Positions 1 through 4,267 are shown, counted from the first letter of the stretch. The stretch: 5,108 nucleotides of DNA from Pseudomonadota bacterium (GCA_021841985.1 JAKCCP010000213.1:1-5108), one strand, 5' to 3'. Translations and numbers: made by a program. The notes: generated by a model not told the origin, from the letters alone.

Positions 1-177
1 CAGCCCGACGCCGATTTGCGGCGCGGCGAGGCCGATGCCGGGGGCGGCATACATCGCCTCGAACATGCGCGGGACGAGCACGGCGATCTCGGCCCCGTCC
101 TCCGGGCGCACCGGGCGGGCGCGGGTTTTGAGGCGCGGATCGGGGGCGATCAGGATGCTGAGGGGAGATGCCGGCAT
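1..177 (-). CDS. def: Peptide deformylase, N-terminal 59 residues (partial, runs off the left edge)
   Basis: Peptide deformylase is a metal-dependent hydrolase that removes the N-formyl group from the starting methionine of new proteins at the ribosome. Read on the minus strand from an ATG at 177–175, the protein begins [16 protein letters not shown]. It reaches the family's first conserved motif, [11 protein letters not shown], at residues 47–57. This is the G-x-G-L-A-A-P-Q box whose glutamine lies in the active site. The metal-binding EGCLS and HExxH motifs would lie beyond the left edge, so catalytic competence cannot be judged here. The spacing from start to motif is normal for the family. 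No ATG, GTG or TTG lies in frame close upstream, which supports this start. There is no recognisable Shine-Dalgarno before it (the bases are CCCCGCCC); see the promoter entry at 178–213. The gene is divergent from the heat-shock gene. Identification is confident from the motif; only completeness is unknown. Confidence 0.93.
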   Translation of the reverse strand, partial: MPASPLSILIAPDPRLKTRARPVRPEDGAEIAVLVPRMFEAMYAAPGIGLAAPQIGVGL

Positions 178-213
178 GGGCGGGGATATATCGCGCGATC
201 GGCGAGGTTTCCA
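178..213 (-). promoter_or_regulatory. Candidate sigma-70-type promoter for def, giving a leaderless or nearly leaderless mRNA
   Basis: On the minus strand there is TGGAAA (208–213; 4 of 6 matches to TTGACA), a 17-nt spacer, and TATATC (185–190; 4 of 6 matches to TATAAT). Transcription would then begin about 7 nt further on, at or within a base or two of the def ATG at 177. This agrees with the absence of a Shine-Dalgarno sequence. The hexamers are imperfect and no start-site data exist, so this is inference from pattern and spacing. Confidence 0.35.
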
Positions 214-224
214 GAGTGCCGCCA

Positions 225-242
225 GGTCCGGTTTGCAGGGCC
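225..242 (+). other. Small hairpin in the def–hsp20 spacer
   Basis: GGUCC (225–229) can pair with GGGCC (238–242), including one G·U pair, around an 8-nt loop. If the heat-shock transcript starts upstream of it, this would be a first hairpin ahead of the ROSE-like pair. Long ROSE leaders often contain three or four hairpins. The transcription start is unknown and a five-pair stem in such GC-rich DNA may be chance. A CTTGCAA element at 260–266 resembles a heat-shock sigma factor -35 box, but I find no convincing -10 at the proper distance. Confidence 0.25.
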
Positions 243-296
243 GATTTTGCGCGCCCCCCCTTGCAACGCGCCGGCGCCCCGCCAAAGTCTTCGCCA

Positions 297-350
297 GCCG
301 GAATGCCCGAGCGGGTTCCGGCGCCAGCTTCGCTCCTAGGAGGAGGCCCG
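297..350 (+). promoter_or_regulatory. ROSE-like RNA thermometer in the hsp20 leader
   Basis: Two consecutive hairpins fill the leader just before the heat-shock start codon. The first (297–322) is stable: GCCGGAA pairs fully with UUCCGGC, and CCC/GGG pair inside it around a four-base loop with a two-base bulge. The second (327–347) is weak: GCUUC(G)CU at 327–334 pairs with AGGAGGC at 341–347 around the loop CCUAGG. G332 is left bulged and one U·G pair is present. The paired AGGAGG is the Shine-Dalgarno sequence. ROSE thermometers, known upstream of small heat-shock genes in Alpha- and Gammaproteobacteria, have the anti-SD U(U/C)GCU facing AGGA with the same odd G. Here U330-C-G-C-U334 fits that exactly. 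Heat would melt the weak stem and let ribosomes bind. The fold was drawn by hand; melting behaviour is inferred. Confidence 0.72.
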
Positions 351-770
351 ATGTCGTCACGCGTATTCACGTCGCCGCTGTTTCTCGGCTTCGATCATCT
401 CGAACAGATGCTCGAGCGCGCTTCGAAATCCGCCGCCGACGGCTACCCGCCCTACAATATCGAGCAGATCGGGGCGTCCCGATTGCGCATCACGCTCGCG
501 GTGGCCGGGTTTGGCATGGGTGATTTGCAGATCACCGCGGAAAGCAATCAGTTGGTGATCCGCGGACGCCAGACCGAGGAGACGGAGGGGCGCGTCTTTG
601 TGCATCGCGGTATCGCCGCGCGGCAGTTCCAGCGCAGCTTCGTCCTCGCCGAAGGGATCGAAGTGGAAGGCGCATGGCTCGATAATGGCTTGCTGCATAT
701 CGACCTCGCTCGGTCGCGGCCCGAATCCCGGGTGCGGACCATCCAGATCGGCCGCACTAGCGGCGAATGA
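351..770 (+). CDS. hsp20: Small heat-shock protein, Hsp20/IbpA class A
   Basis: ATP-independent cytoplasmic holdase that forms large oligomers, binds unfolding proteins during heat stress, and hands them to DnaK/ClpB. The product is 139 residues, usual for the family. Residues 1–32 form a short N-terminal arm ([20 protein letters not shown]) containing the phenylalanine/leucine pattern of IbpA-type proteins. The alpha-crystallin domain spans about 33–121, opening with PPYNIEQ. It carries AVAGF (50–54) and ends with the A-x-L-x-N-G-L-L-x-I signature ([10 protein letters not shown], 108–117). The C-terminal tail holds the I-x-I oligomerisation motif (IQI, 131–133). The ATG at 351 is chosen because a strong AGGAGG lies 4 nt upstream and because the family N-terminus begins there; an in-frame extension to 168 would be spurious. 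It is followed 61 bp later by the DUF1150 gene on the same strand. Translation is probably temperature-controlled by the leader hairpins. Confidence 0.95.
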   Translation: MSSRVFTSPLFLGFDHLEQMLERASKSAADGYPPYNIEQIGASRLRITLAVAGFGMGDLQITAESNQLVIRGRQTEETEGRVFVHRGIAARQFQRSFVLAEGIEVEGAWLDNGLLHIDLARSRPESRVRTIQIGRTSGE

Positions 771-787
771 CCGTAATCGCCGGGTCC

Positions 788-807
788 GGCATGGCCTCGC
801 GCATGCC
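788..807 (+). other. Intercistronic hairpin between hsp20 and the DUF1150 gene
   Basis: GGCATG (788–793) pairs with CATGCC (802–807) around an 8-nt loop, a short way before the AGGAG at 818–822. It lacks a U-tract, so it is unlikely to be a full terminator. It could stabilise the upstream message or lower read-through to the second gene. A six-pair stem could also be chance. Confidence 0.3.
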
Positions 808-831
808 CCCCTGGCGCAGGAGATGATGACC

Positions 832-1083
832 ATGAACCCGCAAGATGACCCCGCCACATTGGCCGCCAAGCCGGCGCTGGTTGATATCCGCCATCTTTCG
901 CCGCTGGAATTCGCCCGCCTCGGCGTCTCCCAGATCGCCTATATCAAGCCGGTGATGGTGGAGGGGAGCCGCGCTTTCGCGATCCACGGCGCCGATGGCG
1001 CGCCGCTCGCCATGACCCAAGATCGCGAGCTTGCGCTGGCGGCGATCGTTCAGCACGAGATGGTGCCGATTTCGCTGCACTGA
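832..1083 (+). CDS. DUF1150 family protein, downstream partner of Hsp20
   Basis: Small soluble protein of 83 residues with no signal peptide or membrane segment. It belongs to the DUF1150 family, which I know as an alphaproteobacterial protein typically encoded beside small heat-shock genes. Its biochemical function is not established. The core runs LSPLEFARLGVSQIAYIKPV (22–41), then AFAIHGADGAPLAM (48–61), then a helix-like RELALAAIVQHEMVPISLH to the end. This LG-x-x-x-I-A-Y-I/V-(K/R)-P-V pattern, the A-I-H-x-A-D-G turn and the acidic/Leu-rich C-terminal helix are the family hallmarks. Three in-frame ATGs lie at 823, 826 and 832. I prefer 832 because it is 9 nt after AGGAG (818–822), whereas the other two are too close. 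It is likely co-transcribed with hsp20 (61-bp gap, same strand), so a heat-stress role is inferred from position only. Confidence 0.85.
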   Translation: MNPQDDPATLAAKPALVDIRHLSPLEFARLGVSQIAYIKPVMVEGSRAFAIHGADGAPLAMTQDRELALAAIVQHEMVPISLH

Positions 1084-1100
1084 ACCCGACGCGAAGAGAA

Positions 1101-1138
1101 GGGCGCCGCGCATGCCTCGCCGTGGCAAGCGTGCGCCC
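1101..1138. terminator. Strong inverted repeat between convergent genes, possible bidirectional terminator
   Basis: GGGCGC (1101–1106) pairs with GCGCCC (1133–1138). After a bulged C the stem continues through 1108–1116 with 1124–1132, with a single A·A mismatch, around a 7-nt loop. That is roughly 14–15 pairs in all. It starts 17 nt after the DUF1150 stop and lies beyond the stop of the convergent FlaG-like gene. There is no T-tract on either side, so termination strength is uncertain. The position between two converging 3' ends is the main support. Confidence 0.5.
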
Positions 1139-1142
1139 AGAT

Positions 1143-1192
1143 CGTTACCCCCTGGGGTCGTTACCCCTTGGGGCCGTGTTATCCCTTGGCGG
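1143..1192. repeat. Three tandem 16–18 bp palindromic repeat units at the 3' end of the FlaG-like gene
   Basis: Two adjacent 16-bp units, CGTTACCCCCTGGGGT (1143–1158) and CGTTACCCCTTGGGGC (1159–1174), differ at two positions. A third, degenerate unit (TTATCCCTTGG, 1179–1189) follows 18 bp on from unit two. Each unit contains a near-palindrome (CCCC-CT or TT-GGGG). Units one and two can also pair with each other: GGGGT at 1154–1158 with ACCCC at 1163–1167 around CGTT, extended by CCCC 1148–1151 with GGGG 1170–1173. On the minus strand each unit reads CCCCAAGGGGTAAC or similar. The TAA of the degenerate unit is the stop codon of the FlaG-like gene. The array may act as a 3' stabiliser or terminator. 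Confidence 0.7.
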
Positions 1193-1487
1193 CGGACGGC
1201 GCGACGCTGGCAGCGGGCGTGGGCGGCGTCTGTTCGGCCTGGGCCTGGCGATAGGCGTCGAGCTGATGCTGGGAAGGGATCGAATTCTCCACCGCGCCGG
1301 TGCTGCTCAGAAATTCGATGACGGTGATCCCGAGCGCGGGATCGATCGTCATCTGGGGGTTGAGGAACGGCGCCGTCGCGGCCGGAGCCGGGGTTGGCGC
1401 GGACGCGGAGGAAGACGGATCTGCCACCGAGCGGGCGGTTGACACACTCGGCAAGACCGCCGTGTTGACGGAAACTTGGCCGGACAT
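1179..1487 (-). CDS. Small Ser/Ala/Pro-rich protein with a FlaG-like core, function unknown
   Basis: Protein of 102 residues with no signal peptide and no membrane segment. Residues 1–40 are a low-complexity Ser/Ala/Pro/Thr/Val region and 84–102 a second Pro/Ala-rich tail. Both are probably disordered. The ordered core, about 42–80, reads LNPQMTIDPALGITVIEF, then SSTGAVENSIPSQHQLDAYR. This resembles the core of FlaG-type flagellar proteins (a short beta pair, D-x-x-x-G-x-x-V-x-x-x, then G-x-V-x-x-x-I-P and a helix), and similar small proteins occur in Rhodospirillales. I cannot prove homology by eye. The start is the ATG at 1487–1485; the frame is closed by a TAG 24 nt upstream, and only a weak GGTG precedes the start. 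The stop lies inside the 16-bp repeat array. No flagellar genes are visible nearby, so a motility role is a hypothesis. A spurious ORF is unlikely given the folded-looking core and matched leader and 3' elements. Confidence 0.65.
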   Translation of the reverse strand: MSGQVSVNTAVLPSVSTARSVADPSSSASAPTPAPAATAPFLNPQMTIDPALGITVIEFLSSTGAVENSIPSQHQLDAYRQAQAEQTPPTPAASVAPSAAKG

Positions 1488-1504
1488 GATGACACCATGA
1501 GCTA

Positions 1505-1524
1505 TAGACTATTTTAGACTGTTT
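1505..1524. repeat. 10-bp tandem direct repeat in the upstream region of the FlaG-like gene
   Basis: TAGACTATTT (1505–1514) is followed at once by TAGACTGTTT (1515–1524), nine of ten bases identical. The units are one helical turn apart and sit 18–37 bp before the start codon of the minus-strand gene at 1487. The surrounding 1488–1590 spacer is markedly AT-richer than the rest of the window, as a promoter region would be. I could not fit a convincing sigma-70, sigma-28 or sigma-54 promoter here; TAAAAT (1511–1516, minus strand) is a possible -10 without a matching -35. A regulator site is one explanation. Confidence 0.45.
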
Positions 1525-1569
1525 TCCCCCCTGTATCCCGGGGTGTGCCAAAAATTACCCTCGTTTTTA

Positions 1570-1584
1570 TTAAGAAACCGTTAG
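1570..1584. promoter_or_regulatory. Near-consensus CtrA box (TTAA-N7-TTAG)
   Basis: TTAA (1570–1573), seven bases, TTAG (1581–1584) matches the alphaproteobacterial CtrA recognition pattern TTAA-N7-TTAA at seven of eight fixed positions. It lies 83–97 bp upstream of the FlaG-like start, just past the stop of the preceding minus-strand gene at 1591. CtrA controls motility genes in many Rhodospirillales, which would fit a flagellum-related target. A single degenerate site in a short AT-rich spacer may be chance. Confidence 0.3.
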
Positions 1585-1590
1585 CGCGCT

Positions 1591-2364
1591 CTATGCCGCG
1601 TCGCGCAGCGCCGGGTTGCCTTTGAAGTCATGCGACCCGGCATGGGTCAGCCGCGCTTGCGTGTCGAGCCAGATACTGCCGCCGAGCTGGCGCCAGCGCC
1701 GGCAGAACGTGTAATCCTCGCTGAGATAGGCGTTGCTGTCGGGGTCGATCATGCCGTCGAACAGGGCATGGTTGTAGGCCGTCGCCGGCATCCCGGTGCT
1801 GAAGATATGGGCGCCGCCGTAGCGGGTCTCGGGGTAGGCGGCGATCATGCGTTCGATGACGTGGCGCTGGATGAGCATGAAGCCGGTGCCGGCATATTCG
1901 GCGGTGACGAAATCACCCTCGCGCGTCAGCGCCGCCCCGCGGCAGGGCTCGCCGACATAGAGCATGGCCGCGGTTTCCGCCGCCTCGCCGCCGGCGAGCC
2001 TGGCCTCCGCCGCCTGGTCCCAGTGCAGCGCCTTGATCGGATACATCCCGGCGGCGATATCCTTCCCGGCGCGCAGCAGCCGCGACACCTGTTCCGGCGC
2101 GAAGGCGATGTCGGCGTCGATGAACAAAAGATGCGTCGCCGAGGCCTGGCGCATGAAATGCCCGACCAGGGTGTTCCGGCTGCGGCTGATCATCGCGTCG
2201 TGGCCGAGCAGGGCGAGCGAGAGATCGAACCCGGCGAGCGGCGCCTGCTGCATCAGCGCGACCACCGACTCCATATAGCCTTGCGTCACCAACCCCCCGA
2301 AACAGGGGGTGGCAAGAAAGAGATGGGCCGGCGTCGTCATCCGTGCCGTCATGCTTGTCGTCAT
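1591..2364 (-). CDS. Small GT-A-fold glycosyltransferase-like protein
   Basis: Predicted cytoplasmic sugar-nucleotide-dependent transferase of 257 residues with unknown acceptor. The N-terminal strand HLFLATPCFGG (14–24) is followed by the nucleotide-site motif SRSRNTL (60–66). Next is the metal-binding D-x-D in HLLFIDADIAF (78–88, D83 and D85), then the MYPIK turn (107–111). The acceptor half has EYAGTGFMLIQRHV (156–169), then LSEDYTFCRRW (214–224), which has the usual ED general-base/acceptor motif, and LTHAGSHDFKG (239–249) with a likely metal-ligand histidine. The motif set resembles the Anp1-like or small GT-A families seen in alphaproteobacteria. There is no signal peptide or membrane anchor. 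ATGs at 2364, 2352 and 2340 are all in frame. I use 2364, preceded by GGAAG 11 nt upstream; 2340 fits the conserved domain equally well. The 90-bp gap to the gene upstream suggests its own or a shared transcript. The target could be surface polysaccharide or protein; nothing here decides it. Confidence 0.85.
   Translation of the reverse strand: MTTSMTARMTTPAHLFLATPCFGGLVTQGYMESVVALMQQAPLAGFDLSLALLGHDAMISRSRNTLVGHFMRQASATHLLFIDADIAFAPEQVSRLLRAGKDIAAGMYPIKALHWDQAAEARLAGGEAAETAAMLYVGEPCRGAALTREGDFVTAEYAGTGFMLIQRHVIERMIAAYPETRYGGAHIFSTGMPATAYNHALFDGMIDPDSNAYLSEDYTFCRRWRQLGGSIWLDTQARLTHAGSHDFKGNPALRDAA
2329..2364 (-). repeat. 12-nt repeat x3 encoding three in-frame start codons
   Basis: The first 36 coding bases of the glycosyltransferase gene are three 12-nt units on the minus strand: ATGACGACAAGC, ATGACGGCACGG and ATGACGACGCCG. 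Each begins ATGACG, so in-frame ATGs occur at 2364, 2352 and 2340, giving the N-terminus MTTSMTARMTT before the conserved domain starts. The pattern looks like a small tandem duplication that multiplied the start codon. Confidence 0.6.
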
Positions 2365-2454
2365 GCGTTTTGCATCTTCCGCGCACCTGAAGGAAGGTCG
2401 AGCTGTGGCGGACGAGCTATAGCGGCAAGAGATGAAGAAACTCTTTGCGGCGCG
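2365..2454 (-). other. Spacer between the Bug-like gene and the glycosyltransferase gene
   Basis: This 90-bp spacer follows the TGA at 2457–2455. It contains AGCTCG twice on the minus strand (14 bp apart) and a TATAGC that could be a -10, but no acceptable -35 lies at 16–19 nt. I see no stem followed by a T-run. Whether the glycosyltransferase is transcribed from here or by read-through is open. Confidence 0.3.
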
Positions 2455-3543
2455 TCAGCCCGGATGCCAGTCGAGCCGCTCGGCGAGCCAGCGGCGCAGA
2501 TCGAGCAGCGCCAGCGGCCGCGCCGCGAGGGTTCCGAGACATAGCGTCGTCTCCGGCCCGGCGAGGATGCGCGTGGCCTCGATCCCGGCGCTTTGCTGCC
2601 AGCCCTGATCGGCCATCACCTCGTGCCCGGCGGCGCGCCACAGCGCCACCATCGGCGGCGGGGTCAGGGCCGGCAGAACCAGCGCGAAATCCAGGATCGC
2701 CGCCGCCGCCGCACTCCGCCAGGCGGCATAGATCGCCCCCGAGGGCGGGGTGCCGCGCATCTGTTCGTAAAGCGCCGGCAGATGCGGCACGTCCGGCAGC
2801 GTCGGATCGGCGGCCAGGCGCCCGTCGGCGTCGATCATGCCGAAGGAGAACAGCGGCGTCGCGAGCGTCGCGAGCGCGAGCCGCGCCTCGGCGATATCCG
2901 CCCCTTGCACCAGCACCGCGTCGACCTCGCCCCGGGCCAGGGCGGCGCGCGCGGCGACCCCTTCGAGGCCGAACACCGGCACCGCCCGCGCGCCCAGAAG
3001 GTCGATCCCGAGCAGCGCCGGCAGATCGGGCCCGACCGGGCGCGCCGCCGCAACCCGCACCGGGGTCGCGGAATCCGCGAGGTTCACCCCGTTTCGCCCG
3101 AGCAGAACCCTTGAAGTGAGCCCGCCCAGCACCGGCACGAAACGGTTGGCGTCGAAATGGCAGCGGCTATCGCCGGCCAGCCATTCGATCACCGCGACCC
3201 CCGGAAGCAGCAGCGCCGTGAGCCCGTCGGGCGTGACGCGGGCGGCGAATTCATTCGCCCCGGCGACGCCGTCCGGCCCGCCGCGGGCGAGGCGGTTGAT
3301 CGGCGTCCCGGACGGAAATCCGGGCAGCAGGGCGCCGGCGAGATGCGCCGAGACCCGATCCAGCCGGCCATTGACCGGCCCCGCGATCAGCAGCGTCGCG
3401 CCATCGCGAAACGGCTGGCTCGGCAGCGCCGCCGCCGCCCGACGCGCCGCGAACAAGGGTACGGCGAGCCCGGCGGCCAGGAGATGCCGGCGCGCGAGCC
3501 GCGCCGTGTGCTTCCCGCCCGCGCCGCTCCCGTCACGCATCAT
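2455..3543 (-). CDS. Divergent Bug/TctC-like periplasmic binding protein with a Tat-type signal
   Basis: Predicted exported solute-binding protein of 362 residues, slightly long for the Bug family because of its leader. The N-terminus has a twin-arginine pattern (ARRHLLAAG, 17–25), a hydrophobic stretch to about 33, and a likely cleavage site after the alanine run near 39. The mature part follows the Bug/TctC layout. It starts with a strand [20 protein letters not shown] (50–69), then [19 protein letters not shown] (82–100), equivalent to the N-R-x-G-A-x-G-x-x-G segment. Then come [10 protein letters not shown] (104–113), [14 protein letters not shown] (135–148), [11 protein letters not shown] (203–213) and [15 protein letters not shown] (247–261). 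The usual conserved acidic residue and the (G/A)GGxxD start are poorly kept, so the ligand may differ or binding may be lost. No TctA/TctB genes are present. ATG at 3543 overlaps the end of apt by 11 nt (ATGATGCGTGA), indicating translational coupling; the second ATG at 3540 is an alternative start. Family assignment is by pattern only. Confidence 0.72.
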   Translation of the reverse strand: MMRDGSGAGGKHTARLARRHLLAAGLAVPLFAARRAAAALPSQPFRDGATLLIAGPVNGRLDRVSAHLAGALLPGFPSGTPINRLARGGPDGVAGANEFAARVTPDGLTALLLPGVAVIEWLAGDSRCHFDANRFVPVLGGLTSRVLLGRNGVNLADSATPVRVAAARPVGPDLPALLGIDLLGARAVPVFGLEGVAARAALARGEVDAVLVQGADIAEARLALATLATPLFSFGMIDADGRLAADPTLPDVPHLPALYEQMRGTPPSGAIYAAWRSAAAAAILDFALVLPALTPPPMVALWRAAGHEVMADQGWQQSAGIEATRILAGPETTLCLGTLAARPLALLDLRRWLAERLDWHPG

Positions 3544-4048
3544 AGCTCACGAGCGCCGAGAACGGCACATCGAGCCGCGCCCGGCCGTCGAGGAAGGCGA
3601 GTTCGATCAGCGCCGCCGCCGCCGGCACCACCGCCCCGGCCTCACGCAGCAGCGCCACCGCCGCCGCCATCGTGCCGCCGGTCGCCAGCAGATCGTCGAG
3701 CAGCACCACGCGCTGGCCCGGCGCCAGGGCGTCTTTCTGGATCTCCAGCCGGTCGGCGCCGTATTCCAGCGCGTAATCGCGCCCCACCGTGCCCCCCGGC
3801 AGCTTGCCGCGCTTGCGCAGCATGACGAAGCCGCAGCCGAGTTTGAGGGCCAGCGGCGCGGTGAGCAAAAAGCCGCGGCTTTCGATGCCGGCGAGGAGAT
3901 CGGGCTGATAGGCGCGCACGACATTGGCCAGCCGCCCCATCGCCACCTGCCAGGCATCGGGATGCCGGAGCAGGGTCGAAATGTCGTAAAACAGGATTCC
4001 GGGCTTGGGAAAATCGGGAATGCCGCGGATGTAGTCTTTGAGGTCCAT
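3533..4048 (-). CDS. apt: Adenine phosphoribosyltransferase
   Basis: Purine-salvage enzyme that joins adenine and PRPP to make AMP and pyrophosphate in the cytoplasm. The 171 residues are the standard length. In order: [20 protein letters not shown] (1–20) is the typical APRT N-terminus. GIESRGF (54–60) follows. RKRGKLPG (78–85) is the flexible-loop region, and [17 protein letters not shown] (92–108) the next block. The type I phosphoribosyltransferase signature [14 protein letters not shown] (114–127) has the two aspartates and the T-G-G-T PRPP loop intact. All key residues are present. The ATG at 4048 matches the family start; AAGG lies 10 nt upstream. A much longer open frame continues upstream to 4981, but that is a GC-rich artefact lying opposite the acetyltransferase gene. 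The stop overlaps the start of the Bug-like gene, so the two are an operon. Confidence 0.97.
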   Translation of the reverse strand: MDLKDYIRGIPDFPKPGILFYDISTLLRHPDAWQVAMGRLANVVRAYQPDLLAGIESRGFLLTAPLALKLGCGFVMLRKRGKLPGGTVGRDYALEYGADRLEIQKDALAPGQRVVLLDDLLATGGTMAAAVALLREAGAVVPAAAALIELAFLDGRARLDVPFSALVSYDA

Positions 4049-4078
4049 GTGAAGCCCGCCTTGTTCTTTCCATCGCGA

Positions 4079-4128
4079 GCGCGAGAGGGCGCCCTTGGCC
4101 GCCCTGGCTGTGGCCTCCCCCCTCGCGC
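4079..4128 (-). other. Long hairpin in the apt leader
   Basis: GCGCGAG (4079–4085) pairs with CTCGCGC (4122–4128). After a bulged base, GGG (4087–4089) pairs with CCC (4119–4121), giving about ten pairs. GGCC (4097–4100) and GGCC (4112–4115) can pair inside. It lies between the proposed apt promoter and the start codon, 31 nt before the ATG, so the leader would be about 105 nt and structured. It matches no purine riboswitch or other family I recognise. Confidence 0.35.
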
Positions 4129-4161
4129 GTGCCGCCTCTTGCTTCCGGCGATTTCTCCAAG

Positions 4162-4191
4162 GGTATATCCCCGCCCGCCGCCCGCCGGCAA
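4162..4191 (-). promoter_or_regulatory. Candidate apt promoter
   Basis: On the minus strand TTGCCG (4186–4191; 4 of 6 to TTGACA), an 18-nt spacer, and TATACC (4162–4167; 4 of 6 to TATAAT). This would start the apt message near 4155. The same TATA core read on the plus strand (TATATC, 4164–4169), with TTGCTT 19 nt upstream (4139–4144), could serve the divergent acetyltransferase gene. Assigned by pattern only. Confidence 0.4.
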
Positions 4192-4196
4192 CCCGT

Positions 4197-4260
4197 CCGC
4201 CGCCACCTTGCCATCGCAACCGGCAATGCCCACCCTCGGGCGGCGAGAAACCGGCGGCGG
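4197..4260 (+). other. Inverted repeat before the acetyltransferase start
   Basis: CCGCCGCC (4197–4204) is the exact complement of GGCGGCGG (4253–4260), 8 pairs. A smaller stem GCCC/GGGC (4228–4231 with 4238–4241) sits in the loop. The right arm ends 7 nt before the ATG at 4268 and abuts the ribosome-binding region GGGTGAGAG. It might lower translation initiation, but such repeats arise easily in this composition. Confidence 0.3.
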
Positions 4261-4267
4261 GTGAGAG

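Noticed and set aside
178..190. The 13-mer GGGCGGGGATATA occurs at 178–190 (plus) and, on the minus strand, at 4176–4164, upstream of hsp20 and apt respectively
   Set aside because: One shared 13-mer is near chance expectation for 5 kb of strongly GC-biased DNA, and the positions relative to the two genes differ. The TATA cores are better read as separate promoters.
251..289. Heat-shock sigma factor promoter built on CTTGCAA (260–266)
   Set aside because: The -35 half is good but neither CCCCGC (277–282) nor AAAGTC (284–289) gives a proper -10 at a proper distance, so no promoter was called.
757..1551. Minus-strand open frame covering the DUF1150 gene and the following spacer
   Set aside because: It overlaps the recognised DUF1150 coding region on the other strand and the FlaG-like gene in another frame; its product shows no motif.
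1535..1556. TGGCAC on the minus strand (part of TTGGCACACCCCGGG), resembling the -24 half of a sigma-54 promoter
   Set aside because: The required TTGC at -12 is absent (GGGA stands there).
1630..2544. Long open frame on the plus strand, 304 codons, opposite the glycosyltransferase gene
   Set aside because: Its product is Arg/Gly/His-rich without domain features, and the opposite strand codes a protein with clear D-x-D and other motifs. It is a GC-rich antisense artefact.
2837..4264. Plus-strand open frame of 475 codons across the Bug-like and apt genes
   Set aside because: It lies antisense to apt, whose PRPP motif is unmistakable, and its translation is low-complexity Arg/Pro/Ala. It is a compositional shadow.
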